From Marinilabiliales bacterium (GTDB lineage Bacteria; Bacteroidota; Bacteroidia; Bacteroidales; F082), in contig PKSW01000167.1 of assembly GCA_002869465.1 (NCBI GenBank), forward strand, positions 1-7,734: a DNA stretch of 7,734 nucleotides. Reading direction: 5' to 3'. Positions within the stretch are counted from its first letter, which is position 1. Every line of letters starts with the position of its first letter. The position numbers were made by a program, and so were the translations under genes. Positions 1 through 6,559 of this stretch are shown here, in pieces. The notes under the pieces were generated by a model. That model was given only the letters and a program-made list of their open reading frames with translations. It was not told where the DNA came from and did no database searches.

Positions 1-382
1 AAAGACCGGTAGTATCAAGACAGGTATGAATGTCCTTTTTTTTGCATGCTTTCAGCACTTCAAGGAGAAAATTATACTGTTGCAAGGGTTCACCACCTGA
101 AAAGGTAACGCCCCCACCGGATTCTTCAAAGAAAACCATGTCCTTTCCAATAATCTCCATCAATTCATTTATTGAGTACTTTTTACCAACCGTTTCCTTT
201 ACAATTACTTCCCGCCCATCGATCTTGTCTTTTTTCTGATAAGTAAATGGCTCGCGCGAACGGCTCTCTGGATTATGACACCACCAGCAACCCAGCGCAC
301 AACCTTTAAAAAATATGGTTTGTCGGATTCCGGGTCCATCATGGATGGCATAATGTTTTATATCGAAAATAACACCTTGCAT
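1..382 (-). CDS. Glycyl-radical enzyme activating protein (radical SAM), partial, C-terminus outside window
   Basis: The minus strand reads 127 codons from an ATG at 382 down to the window edge, beginning MQGVIFDIKHYAIHDGPGIR, the usual N-terminus of PflA-like activases. The radical-SAM cluster motif CX3CX2C is present (Cys28, Cys32, Cys35, followed by HNPE), and the SAM-contacting GGEP lies at residues 96-99 within SGGGVTFSGGEPLQQ. Enzymes of this family use a [4Fe-4S] cluster and S-adenosylmethionine to abstract a hydrogen from a glycine of a partner glycyl-radical enzyme under anaerobic conditions. Only about 52 residues separate Cys35 from SGGG, and that stretch has no cysteines, so the ferredoxin-like two-cluster insert of many activases is absent, as in PflA itself. 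An in-frame stop lies shortly upstream of the ATG and no other ATG lies between, so the start is secure. The partner enzyme is not in the window, so the substrate is unknown. Confidence 0.93.
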   Translation of the reverse strand, partial: MQGVIFDIKHYAIHDGPGIRQTIFFKGCALGCWWCHNPESRSREPFTYQKKDKIDGREVIVKETVGKKYSINELMEIIGKDMVFFEESGGGVTFSGGEPLQQYNFLLEVLKACKKKDIHTCLDTTGL

Positions 383-436
383 GTGACAAGTTTAAAGTTA
401 AATGTTAAAAGGAAAATTGATCAGGATGCTTTCTGA

Positions 437-523
437 TTAGAACATCAGACACTCGTAAAGGCCTTTACCATCTATGGTATGGGTAAGCTGAATAAACTTT
501 TGATCCTTGTGGTTCACCTTCAT
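437..523 (-). CDS. Possible 28-residue small ORF, unrecognised
   Basis: An ATG at 523 opens 28 codons (begins MKVNHKDQKFIQLTHTIDGK, ends YECLMF) that stop with TAA at 437-439. The same frame stays open upstream of the ATG for 14 codons, back to a TGA just beyond the PhoH stop, so this could also be the decayed tail of a longer gene. The peptide is soluble-looking with no membrane segment or signal peptide, and I do not recognise it. A candidate Bacteroidota promoter lies immediately upstream on the same strand, which would give a leader of only about ten bases. Against it, the ORF is short and its codons overlap a 12-bp palindrome, so the sequence may be conserved as DNA or RNA rather than as protein. 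Low confidence. Confidence 0.25.
   Translation of the reverse strand: MKVNHKDQKFIQLTHTIDGKGLYECLMF
456..467. repeat. 12-bp perfect palindrome TAAAGGCCTTTA
   Basis: TAAAGGCCTTTA is its own reverse complement. A second short inverted repeat (TACCAT, two bases, ATGGTA) overlaps its right end and runs to 479. Together they could be a protein-binding site, or hairpins in the transcript leading into the activase gene. No function can be assigned from sequence alone. Confidence 0.4.
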
Positions 524-542
524 TTGATTTAAGGAATCAAAT
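522..542. repeat. 8-bp inverted repeat with 5-base loop downstream of phoH
   Basis: ATTTGATT (522-529) and AATCAAAT (535-542) are perfect inverted arms around the loop TAAGG. The stem is AT-rich and is not followed by a U tract, so it is a poor intrinsic terminator for the phoH-type gene that ends at 570. It overlaps the candidate -7 box at 538-545, so an operator for the activase transcript is an alternative reading. Confidence 0.35.
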
Positions 543-569
543 ATACGAAATTCACTTAAATAAAGTCAA
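538..569 (-). promoter_or_regulatory. Candidate Bacteroidota promoter (TTG / TAnnTTTG) toward the activase
   Basis: On the minus strand TATATTTG (538-545) matches the Bacteroidota -7 consensus TAnnTTTG exactly, with a TTG at 567-569, 21 bases upstream, within the usual spacing range for the -33 element. It sits directly after the PhoH stop codon and faces the small ORF and the activase gene. It would give a leader of roughly 150 bases for the activase. This is a consensus match only; no expression evidence is available. Confidence 0.4.
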
Positions 570-1925
570 TTATAAAAGATCGTTAGCCAGATTTGCCAAC
601 TCAGAGCGCTCCCCTTTTTCAAGCCTTACATGGGCATAAATCTCGTGGTGCTTTATTTTATCTATCAGCACTGATAAACCGTTCGATTGTGAATCGAGAT
701 AAGGTGTGTCAATCTGGTAAATATCACCCGTAAAAATGATCTTGGTATTCTCCCCTGCCCTGGTAATAATGGTTTTCACCTCGTGTGGTGTCAGGTTTTG
801 AGCTTCATCAACGATAAAGATCACATTTGAAATACTCCGTCCCCTGATATACGCCAATGGTGTTATCATCAGTTTTTCGTTCTCAATGGCATCGGTAATG
901 CGCTTGTATTCTTTATCCTGCTCACCATACTGGCTTTGGATGAATTTCAGGTTATCCCAGAGGGGTTCCATATATGGATTGATCTTTTCGTGCACATCTC
1001 CCGGCAAATAGCCAATGTCTTTATTGCTAAGCGGTACAATAGGCCTTGTCAAATATATTTGTTTAAAATTGCGCCGCTGATCCCAGGCTCCTGCCAGTGC
1101 GAGCAAAGTTTTACCGGTACCAGCCACACCTTGCAATGTAACCAGTTTGATCTCCGGATTTAAAATAGCATGGAGTGCAAAAACCTGTTCCGCGTTTCGA
1201 GGCATAATTCTGGAAACGGCATGTTTTTCAACCCGTTCTATACGATTGGTAATTGGATTAAAATAGGCCAGTGCTGATGCCCGGTCACTTTTCAGAATAT
1301 AATAATGGTTGGGGTATGCATTTTCAATTCCCAAATCTTCCGCCTGACAAAATCCATCTGCATATAATTTATCGATCATGTCCGCATCCAGGTCTTCAAG
1401 CTGGCTCATGCCTGTATACAGCGATTCGATGTCGGCAATCTTTCCCGTCATAAAATCTTCTGCAGGTAAGCTGAGTGATTTGGCTTTTAACCGCAGGTTG
1501 ATATCCTTACTGACAAGAATTACTTTGCTTTCCGGATGGTCTTCTTTCAACTTTAAGGCTGCATTTAAAATGCGGTGATCCGCTTTGCTATCGCCAAATA
1601 TTTTACGTGCATCTACTTTGCTGTTGTCATTCATCACCACTTTAAACCGGCCTTTCTCGGGGCCATTCAACCTTCGCCAGTTTTTCATGGTCGATTTATC
1701 GGAAATCTTATCCAGGAACCTGATAAACTCACGGGCTTCAAAATTCAGATTGGTATTCCCTTTTTTAAAGTTGTCGAGTTCTTCAAGCACAGTAATTGGA
1801 ATAGCTACATCGTTTTCTTCGAAACTATTGATCGCATTGTGGTTGTATAAAATAACGGAAGTGTCGAGAACGAATATTTTTTTCGCGGGGGTGGCTGCTT
1901 TATCGGCGCTGCTCTTTTTTGCCAT
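570..1925 (-). CDS. PIN-domain/PhoH ATPase (PhoH2-type, YlaK-like)
   Basis: This 451-residue protein joins an N-terminal PIN nuclease domain to a C-terminal PhoH P-loop ATPase. In the PIN part (about 16-165), FVLDTSVILYN places the first metal-binding acid at Asp21, with Glu48/Glu49 in VLEELD, Asp116 in KADHRIL and Asp141 in SKDINLR as the other likely site residues, so the nuclease looks intact. The PhoH part (about 240-451) has Walker A GVAGTGKT at 266-273, Walker B IFIVDEAQN at 369-377 (Asp373, Glu374) and a sensor-like IIFTGDIYQID at 396-406. Studied PhoH2 proteins couple ATP-driven RNA unwinding to RNA cleavage in the cytoplasm; the substrate here is not evident. The N-terminus (MAKKSSADKAATPAKK) is a basic, alanine-rich tail. 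The length is normal for the two-domain family. It is divergent from polA across 191 bp. No antitoxin-like small gene directly precedes it, unlike the mycobacterial phoAT arrangement. Confidence 0.95.
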   Translation of the reverse strand: MAKKSSADKAATPAKKIFVLDTSVILYNHNAINSFEENDVAIPITVLEELDNFKKGNTNLNFEAREFIRFLDKISDKSTMKNWRRLNGPEKGRFKVVMNDNSKVDARKIFGDSKADHRILNAALKLKEDHPESKVILVSKDINLRLKAKSLSLPAEDFMTGKIADIESLYTGMSQLEDLDADMIDKLYADGFCQAEDLGIENAYPNHYYILKSDRASALAYFNPITNRIERVEKHAVSRIMPRNAEQVFALHAILNPEIKLVTLQGVAGTGKTLLALAGAWDQRRNFKQIYLTRPIVPLSNKDIGYLPGDVHEKINPYMEPLWDNLKFIQSQYGEQDKEYKRITDAIENEKLMITPLAYIRGRSISNVIFIVDEAQNLTPHEVKTIITRAGENTKIIFTGDIYQIDTPYLDSQSNGLSVLIDKIKHHEIYAHVRLEKGERSELANLANDLL

Positions 1926-2025
1926 AATGAATGTTTTCCTAATTCGTGTTGTAAAAATAAGGAGTTACAAAGCCCGCTTATGGAGCTTTTGCTATATTTT
2001 CAAACAATTTGAAGTTGAAAATTTA

Positions 2026-2062
2026 TTGTGGATTTCTCACAGAATTTCATTATTTTCCACAA
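2026..2062. promoter_or_regulatory. Inverted repeat with DnaA-box-like arms in the phoH-polA divergent region
   Basis: TTGTGGA (2026-2032) and TCCACAA (2056-2062) form a perfect 7-bp inverted pair, 23 bases apart. The right arm lies in TTTTCCACA (2053-2061), which fits the relaxed DnaA-box consensus TTWTNCACA on the plus strand. TTTCTCACA between the arms misses that consensus by one base. The site lies 8 bases upstream of the putative polA -33 element, so it could bind DnaA or a dimeric regulator. This is a pattern match only. Confidence 0.35.
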
Positions 2063-2069
2063 ACTTCTT

Positions 2070-2097
2070 TTTGCAAAGTGTACGTTTCATACCTTTG
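2070..2097 (+). promoter_or_regulatory. Candidate polA promoter (TTTG / TACCTTTG)
   Basis: TACCTTTG at 2090-2097 matches the Bacteroidota -7 box TAnnTTTG, and TTTG at 2070-2073 could be the -33 element. The 16-base spacer is slightly shorter than usual. Transcription would begin about 14 bases before the chosen polA start, a typical short leader, and this supports that start over the upstream in-frame ATG at 2009, which would lie before the transcript begins. Confidence 0.45.
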
Positions 2098-2116
2098 TTT
2101 GCCACAATTTCAAACT

Positions 2117-4903
2117 ATGAGTGAAAAAAAGAAACTATTCCTGCTGGACGCTATGGCCCTAATTTACAGGGCATATTTCGCCTTCAGTAAAAACCCGAGG
2201 ATCAACTCAAAAGGCCTGAACACATCTGCCATTCTCGGTTTTGCCAATACACTTTATGACGTGTTGAAAAATGAAAAACCCACACACATTGGTGTTGCAT
2301 TCGATACCATGGCCCCAACACTGCGACAGGAAGGTTTTGTAGCTTATAAAGCCAACCGGGAGAAAATGCCAGAAGACCTGGCTGCTTCCATTCCGTATAT
2401 CGTTGAACTGTTAAAAGGCTTCAACATTCCTATTTTAGAAGTTGATGGTTATGAAGCTGATGATGTGATCGGAACGCTCTCGAAAAAAGCTGAAGAAGCT
2501 GGGTTTTTTACGTATATGATGACCCCTGACAAAGATTTCGGCCAGCTGGTTTCAGAAAACATCTTCATGTACAAACCATCACGTATGGGAAATAAGGCGG
2601 AGGTCTGGGGCGTAAAAGAAGTATGCGAAAGATACGGTATCAAGCATCCCGAACAACTGATTGATATTTTGGGATTGTGGGGCGATGCATCCGATAATAT
2701 TCCCGGCGTTCCGGGTATAGGTGAAAAAAGAGCTAAAGAGCTCATCGCTGAATTTGGTTCGGTTGAAAATGTGATTCAGAATACCGACAAACTCAAAGGA
2801 AAACAAAAGGAAAATGTGGAAAATTTCGCTGATCAGGCACTTGTTTCCAAGGAATTGGCCACTATCATTCTCGATGTTCCCATTGAGTTTCATGAAGATG
2901 ATTTGAAAATGTCAGCACCTGATCCGGAAGCCCTGAAGGAGTTATTTGATGAACTGGAATTCCGCAATTTTGCTAAACGCTTTTTTACGGATCATTCACT
3001 GAACCAGGATGATAGTCAGCAAGTAATGCAGGGAGAGCTATTCATGGAAAATAATGGAGATGAAGAAGAAACTGTTATGCCGACTGAATTAAAAACGATT
3101 CAGAATACCCCGCATGATTATCAGCTGATCAGCGATGAAAAAGAAGCTATCAAACTTGTTGAATTGCTGGCAAAGCAAAAGTCGATTTGTTTTGATACCG
3201 AAACCACGGGCCTCGATCCGAATAATTCGGAACTGGTAGGTATTTCTTTTGCCATAAAGACCCATGAGGCTTGGTATGTGGTTTTGCCTGAAAATTACAA
3301 CGATGCTCAAAAACGGATCAATATCTTTAAAGGAATTCTCGAAAATCCCAAGATTGAAAAGGTAGGCCAGAATATTAAATTTGATATGGCCATCCTGAAA
3401 TGGTATGATATACATGTTCAGGGACCTATTTTTGACACCATGATCGCACATTATTTATTGCATCCTGATATGCGTCATAATATGGATTACCTGGCTGAAA
3501 CATACCTGAATTATAAGCCGGTACCCATTGAAAACCTGATCGGAAAAAAAGGAAAAAACCAGCTGAGCATGCGCGATGTGGATATCAAACTGATCAAGGA
3601 GTATGCGGCCGAGGATGCGGATATTACCTTGCAACTCAAAGAAATTTTTGCCCCGCAATTGAAGAACACCGAAACCTTTGATCTATTCGAAAAAATTGAA
3701 ATGCCGCTGGTTCCGGTGCTGGCATCCATGGAAGCCGAAGGTGTAAAACTGGATATTAAAGCATTGAATGATTACAGCGCCCAGTTGGAAACATATATCG
3801 TTGAAATTGAAAAAACGATTTTTGAATTGGCCGGAACGGAATTTAATATCGCATCTCCCAAACAACTTGGAGAGATCTTATTCGATAAGCTACAGGTTGA
3901 CGACAAGCCCAAAAAGACGAAAACAGGGCAATATTCGACCGGTGAAGATATATTGCTGCGACTGTCGAACAAGCATCCGATCATTGATCACATCCTGGAA
4001 TACCGCTCGCTTACGAAACTTAAATCAACCTACGTAGATGCACTGCCATTGCTGATCAACCCGAGAGATCAAAGAATACACACTTCATACAACCAGGCGG
4101 TGGCAGCTACCGGCAGGCTGAGTTCCAACAACCCGAACCTGCAAAATATTCCTATTCGTACTGAGAAGGGACGCGAAATCAGGAAGGCTTTCATCCCCAG
4201 GAATGGTGATTATGTGCTGCTGGCAGCCGATTATTCGCAGGTGGAATTGCGGATTATCGCCCATTTGAGTGGTGACAAGAATATGATCGAAGCATTTAAT
4301 CAGGGCCAGGATATTCACACGGCTACGGCTGCAAGGGTATATGGTGTCGACATTGAAGAGGTGACCAAAGACATGCGCCGGAATGCCAAAATGGTGAATT
4401 TTGGACTCATTTATGGTATTTCCGCTTTTGGCCTGTCGCAGCGGTTGGATATTCCGAGAAAAGAAGCAGCAGAGATCATCGAAAATTATTTTACTGAATA
4501 TGCCGGCATTAAAAAATACATGGATGATCAAATTCATTTTGCCCGCGAAAAAGGCTATGTGGAAACCATCATGGGAAGGCGTCGTTATTTAAGCGACATC
4601 AATTCGGGTAATGCCACCGTGCGCGGGTTTGCCGAGCGAAATGCCATCAATGCGCCCATACAGGGGTCATCGGCGGATATGATTAAAATTGCAATGATCC
4701 ATATTTTTGAGGAACTCAATCAACGGAAGCTGAAATCAAAAATGATATTGCAAGTGCATGATGAACTAGTATTTGATACCCATAAAGATGAAATAAAAGA
4801 AGTACAGGAAATTGTCAGATTGAAAATGAAAAATGCCATCAAATTGAACGTACCAGTGGTGGTTGATATGAATACAGGAAATAACTGGCTTCAAGCACAT
4901 TAA
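2117..4903 (+). CDS. polA: DNA polymerase I
   Basis: This 928-residue family A polymerase fills gaps in repair and removes RNA primers from Okazaki fragments. The 5'-nuclease domain (about 1-290) has Asp11 in LLDAMALIYRAY, acidic clusters EADD at 113-116 and TPDKD at 136-140, and Asp190/Asp193 before the helix-hairpin-helix segment GVPGIGEKR. The 3'-5' exonuclease (about 325-515) keeps all its acids: Asp360 and Glu362 in FDTETTG, Asp423, and Tyr496/Asp500, so proofreading should be active. The polymerase domain has motif A DYSQVELR (Asp705, Glu710), motif B with Arg754, Lys758, Phe762 and Tyr766, and motif C VHDE (Asp882, Glu883), matching E. coli numbering. An in-frame ATG at 2009 would add 36 residues with no family similarity, so the start at 2117 (MSEKKKLFLLDAMAL) is chosen. 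The gene ends in tandem TAA codons, 5 bp before the next gene. Confidence 0.98.
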   Translation: MSEKKKLFLLDAMALIYRAYFAFSKNPRINSKGLNTSAILGFANTLYDVLKNEKPTHIGVAFDTMAPTLRQEGFVAYKANREKMPEDLAASIPYIVELLKGFNIPILEVDGYEADDVIGTLSKKAEEAGFFTYMMTPDKDFGQLVSENIFMYKPSRMGNKAEVWGVKEVCERYGIKHPEQLIDILGLWGDASDNIPGVPGIGEKRAKELIAEFGSVENVIQNTDKLKGKQKENVENFADQALVSKELATIILDVPIEFHEDDLKMSAPDPEALKELFDELEFRNFAKRFFTDHSLNQDDSQQVMQGELFMENNGDEEETVMPTELKTIQNTPHDYQLISDEKEAIKLVELLAKQKSICFDTETTGLDPNNSELVGISFAIKTHEAWYVVLPENYNDAQKRINIFKGILENPKIEKVGQNIKFDMAILKWYDIHVQGPIFDTMIAHYLLHPDMRHNMDYLAETYLNYKPVPIENLIGKKGKNQLSMRDVDIKLIKEYAAEDADITLQLKEIFAPQLKNTETFDLFEKIEMPLVPVLASMEAEGVKLDIKALNDYSAQLETYIVEIEKTIFELAGTEFNIASPKQLGEILFDKLQVDDKPKKTKTGQYSTGEDILLRLSNKHPIIDHILEYRSLTKLKSTYVDALPLLINPRDQRIHTSYNQAVAATGRLSSNNPNLQNIPIRTEKGREIRKAFIPRNGDYVLLAADYSQVELRIIAHLSGDKNMIEAFNQGQDIHTATAARVYGVDIEEVTKDMRRNAKMVNFGLIYGISAFGLSQRLDIPRKEAAEIIENYFTEYAGIKKYMDDQIHFAREKGYVETIMGRRRYLSDINSGNATVRGFAERNAINAPIQGSSADMIKIAMIHIFEELNQRKLKSKMILQVHDELVFDTHKDEIKEVQEIVRLKMKNAIKLNVPVVVDMNTGNNWLQAH

Positions 4904-4908
4904 TAAAA

Positions 4909-6000
4909 ATGAATAAAAACAGAACCATACTCGTTTTAGATGCCGGAGGCACCAATCTGGTTTTTAAGGCAGTACGTAACGGGAGCATTTTTGAGCAAAC
5001 AATTTCCCTGCCATCATCATCTGGCAACCTAGAGGAATTGCTGCAAAAGATAATAAACGGCTTTAAAAAAATAAATGAAGCCACTTCCAATCATGCTGCA
5101 GCCATTAGTTTTTGTTTTCCCGGCCCTGCTGATTATGAAAATGGCATCATTGGCAATCTTGAAAATCTCCCGCTGTTCCGTGGCGGTGTGGCTTTAAAAA
5201 CCATGCTCGAAAACGAATTTCGTATACCCGTTTTTATCAATAACGATGGCGACTTATTTACATTGGGCGAAGCTATTGGTGGGCTGCTCCCTGAAGTAAA
5301 TAAGAAGCTGAAAGATGCCGGTGTTCAAAAGCGATATTGCAACCTGCTGGGCGTAACATTGGGCACTGGTTTTGGCGGCGGCATTGTTAGCCATGGTCAA
5401 TTATTTACCGGAGATAATTCAGCAGGAGCCGAGATCAACCGGATGGTGAATCCATTCGACTGGAACACGAGTATTGAAGAGGCGCTGACGATCAGGGGTA
5501 TTAAAAGACTATTCGCCGAAGAAACCAAGATTGCTTTTAAAGAAAGCCCGGAACCTTTCGATATTTATCAGGTGGGAATGGGAAATAAAACAGGCAACCA
5601 ACAGGCAGCCATCAAGGCATGGGAAAAGTTTGGAATGGTGCTGGCAGATGCCCTTGCCAACGCCAACACGCTGGTGGATGGCATTGCGGTGATCGGTGGC
5701 GGATTGTCAGGAGCTTATCCATTATTCCTGCCCAAAACCATCGAGATGCTGAATCGGAAATTTACACGTGCAGATGGAGGACTGTTTCCTCGAATGGAAG
5801 TTTCCGCTTTCAACCTTGAAGATGATAAAGGCATGCAGCAGTTTCTGAATTTCAACAAGAAAATGATCACAGTACCCTTCTCAAATGAGAAAATTCCCTA
5901 TTACGAAGAGAAAAAAATGGGGGTGGGCATCAGCCGCCTGGGTACTTCAGAAGCCGTTGCTATCGGCGCTTATGAACTGGCAATAGATAAACTTGGCTAG
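4909..6000 (+). CDS. ROK family (sugar kinase-like) protein lacking the zinc motif
   Basis: This 363-residue protein has the ASKHA sugar-kinase fold. The phosphate-1 loop is LVLDAGGTN (Asp11), the likely catalytic base is Asp113 in FINNDGD followed by LGEA, the phosphate-2 loop is LGTGFGGG at 151-158, and the adenosine loop is VIGGGLSG at 261-268. Known ROK kinases phosphorylate glucose, N-acetylglucosamine, N-acetylmannosamine or allose. Here the usual EIGHM is replaced by EINRMV (175-180) and the following CXCGXXGC zinc site is missing; the two cysteines (69 and 144) are not in such a motif. The protein is longer than the roughly 300 residues typical of the family, with extra hydrophilic segments near 124-143 and 300-338. 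There is no DNA-binding N-terminus, so it is not a ROK repressor. It begins 5 bp after the polA stop and probably shares its transcript. The substrate is unknown. Confidence 0.85.
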   Translation: MNKNRTILVLDAGGTNLVFKAVRNGSIFEQTISLPSSSGNLEELLQKIINGFKKINEATSNHAAAISFCFPGPADYENGIIGNLENLPLFRGGVALKTMLENEFRIPVFINNDGDLFTLGEAIGGLLPEVNKKLKDAGVQKRYCNLLGVTLGTGFGGGIVSHGQLFTGDNSAGAEINRMVNPFDWNTSIEEALTIRGIKRLFAEETKIAFKESPEPFDIYQVGMGNKTGNQQAAIKAWEKFGMVLADALANANTLVDGIAVIGGGLSGAYPLFLPKTIEMLNRKFTRADGGLFPRMEVSAFNLEDDKGMQQFLNFNKKMITVPFSNEKIPYYEEKKMGVGISRLGTSEAVAIGAYELAIDKLG

Positions 6001-6003
6001 CGA

Positions 6004-6465
6004 TCAGGGCTGTATTTTCAACACATCAAAAGCAAGGGTTTTATCTGTAACCAAATACGTTGAATCAGGATCATAGACCCAATGGAAATTTTTAGCCGTT
6101 CCGGTTAATTTCAATTCGTCACCGTTCGTTTTCAAATTCATAATGAGCGATTTGTTGGTCCCATTAATGGTCAAGTAATAGGTACTTTCATTTTTGATCC
6201 CATAAAAGGTTTCGACATATACATCAAGAGTTACTATACGTATTTTTAAATTTTTCGGTGCAATTTGCTCGATCGTTAATTGCACATCAAGTTGTTGGGC
6301 ATCTACATCTTCGCCTTTATAATAATTACCACTGCCAGCATAATCACCTATCCACATATCAATACCACAATTACAGAAAATCCAGTCGTCATTTTCTTTT
6401 TTACATTGTGTAAAAACTGCTGGTAGGATCACAAATAATAAAATTCCAACAATCTTTTTCATCAT
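6004..6465 (-). CDS. Small lipoprotein, function unknown
   Basis: The 153-residue product starts with a lipoprotein signal peptide: MMKK, a hydrophobic core (IVGILLFVILPAVF) and Cys21 in FTQCKKEND. The lipobox is imperfect (Gln before the Cys), but a Cys-Lys-Lys-acidic start is common among Bacteroidota lipoproteins. The acidic residues just after the Cys could favour export to the outer-membrane surface, though this is inference. The mature part has a Cys-Asn-Cys pair (31, 33) followed by WIGDYAGSG and alternating strands such as VQLTIEQI, LKIRIVTLDVYVE, YYLTING and LKLTGTAKN, suggesting a small beta-sandwich or barrel. I recognise no specific family. Two adjacent ATGs (6465 and 6462) are possible starts. 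The gene is convergent with the ROK gene, with only three bases between the stop codons, and divergent from the MBL gene. Confidence 0.8.
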   Translation of the reverse strand: MMKKIVGILLFVILPAVFTQCKKENDDWIFCNCGIDMWIGDYAGSGNYYKGEDVDAQQLDVQLTIEQIAPKNLKIRIVTLDVYVETFYGIKNESTYYLTINGTNKSLIMNLKTNGDELKLTGTAKNFHWVYDPDSTYLVTDKTLAFDVLKIQP

Positions 6466-6479
6466 TCCTGCTTAGGATG

Positions 6480-6487
6480 CAAAAATA
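6480..6487 (-). promoter_or_regulatory. Candidate -7 box for the lipoprotein gene
   Basis: On the minus strand TATTTTTG matches TAnnTTTG and lies 14 bases before the lipoprotein ATG, leaving a very short leader. No clear TTTG or TTG appears at the expected -33 distance, so only the -7 element is claimed. Confidence 0.4.
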
Positions 6488-6528
6488 ATAAAGCCTTGGC
6501 CCGGAAAGAAATATCGTTGAGAAAGTTT

Positions 6529-6536
6529 TACTTTTG
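6529..6536 (+). promoter_or_regulatory. Candidate -7 box for the MBL-fold hydrolase gene
   Basis: TACTTTTG matches the Bacteroidota TAnnTTTG consensus and lies 23 bases before the ATG at 6560. No good -33 element is at the standard spacing. With the box at 6480-6487 on the other strand it makes the 94-bp spacer a divergent promoter region. Confidence 0.45.
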
Positions 6537-6559
6537 CATTTCTTAAAACAGCTATTAAA

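Noticed and set aside
30..239. 69-residue plus-strand ORF at the left edge
   Set aside because: It is the antisense of the radical-SAM activase, whose minus-strand translation carries CX3CX2C and GGEP motifs.
2009..2116. 36-residue N-terminal extension of polA from an in-frame ATG at 2009
   Set aside because: The extra residues have no similarity to the 5'-nuclease domain, the segment covers the promoter-like region, and starting at 2117 gives the normal family N-terminus and a length of 928.
1585..2124. 179-residue plus-strand ORF overlapping the phoH-type gene
   Set aside because: It is the shadow of the minus-strand PIN-PhoH gene, whose protein has complete conserved motifs; the plus-strand translation shows no domain.
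4085..4537. 150-residue minus-strand ORF inside polA
   Set aside because: It lies wholly within the polymerase domain codons of polA and its translation has no recognisable features.
570..4903. PIN-PhoH next to polA as a possible defence or toxin-antitoxin system
   Set aside because: Both proteins look like complete housekeeping enzymes, there is no antitoxin-like small gene or mobile-element signature, and divergence from a common promoter region is weak evidence of a joint system.
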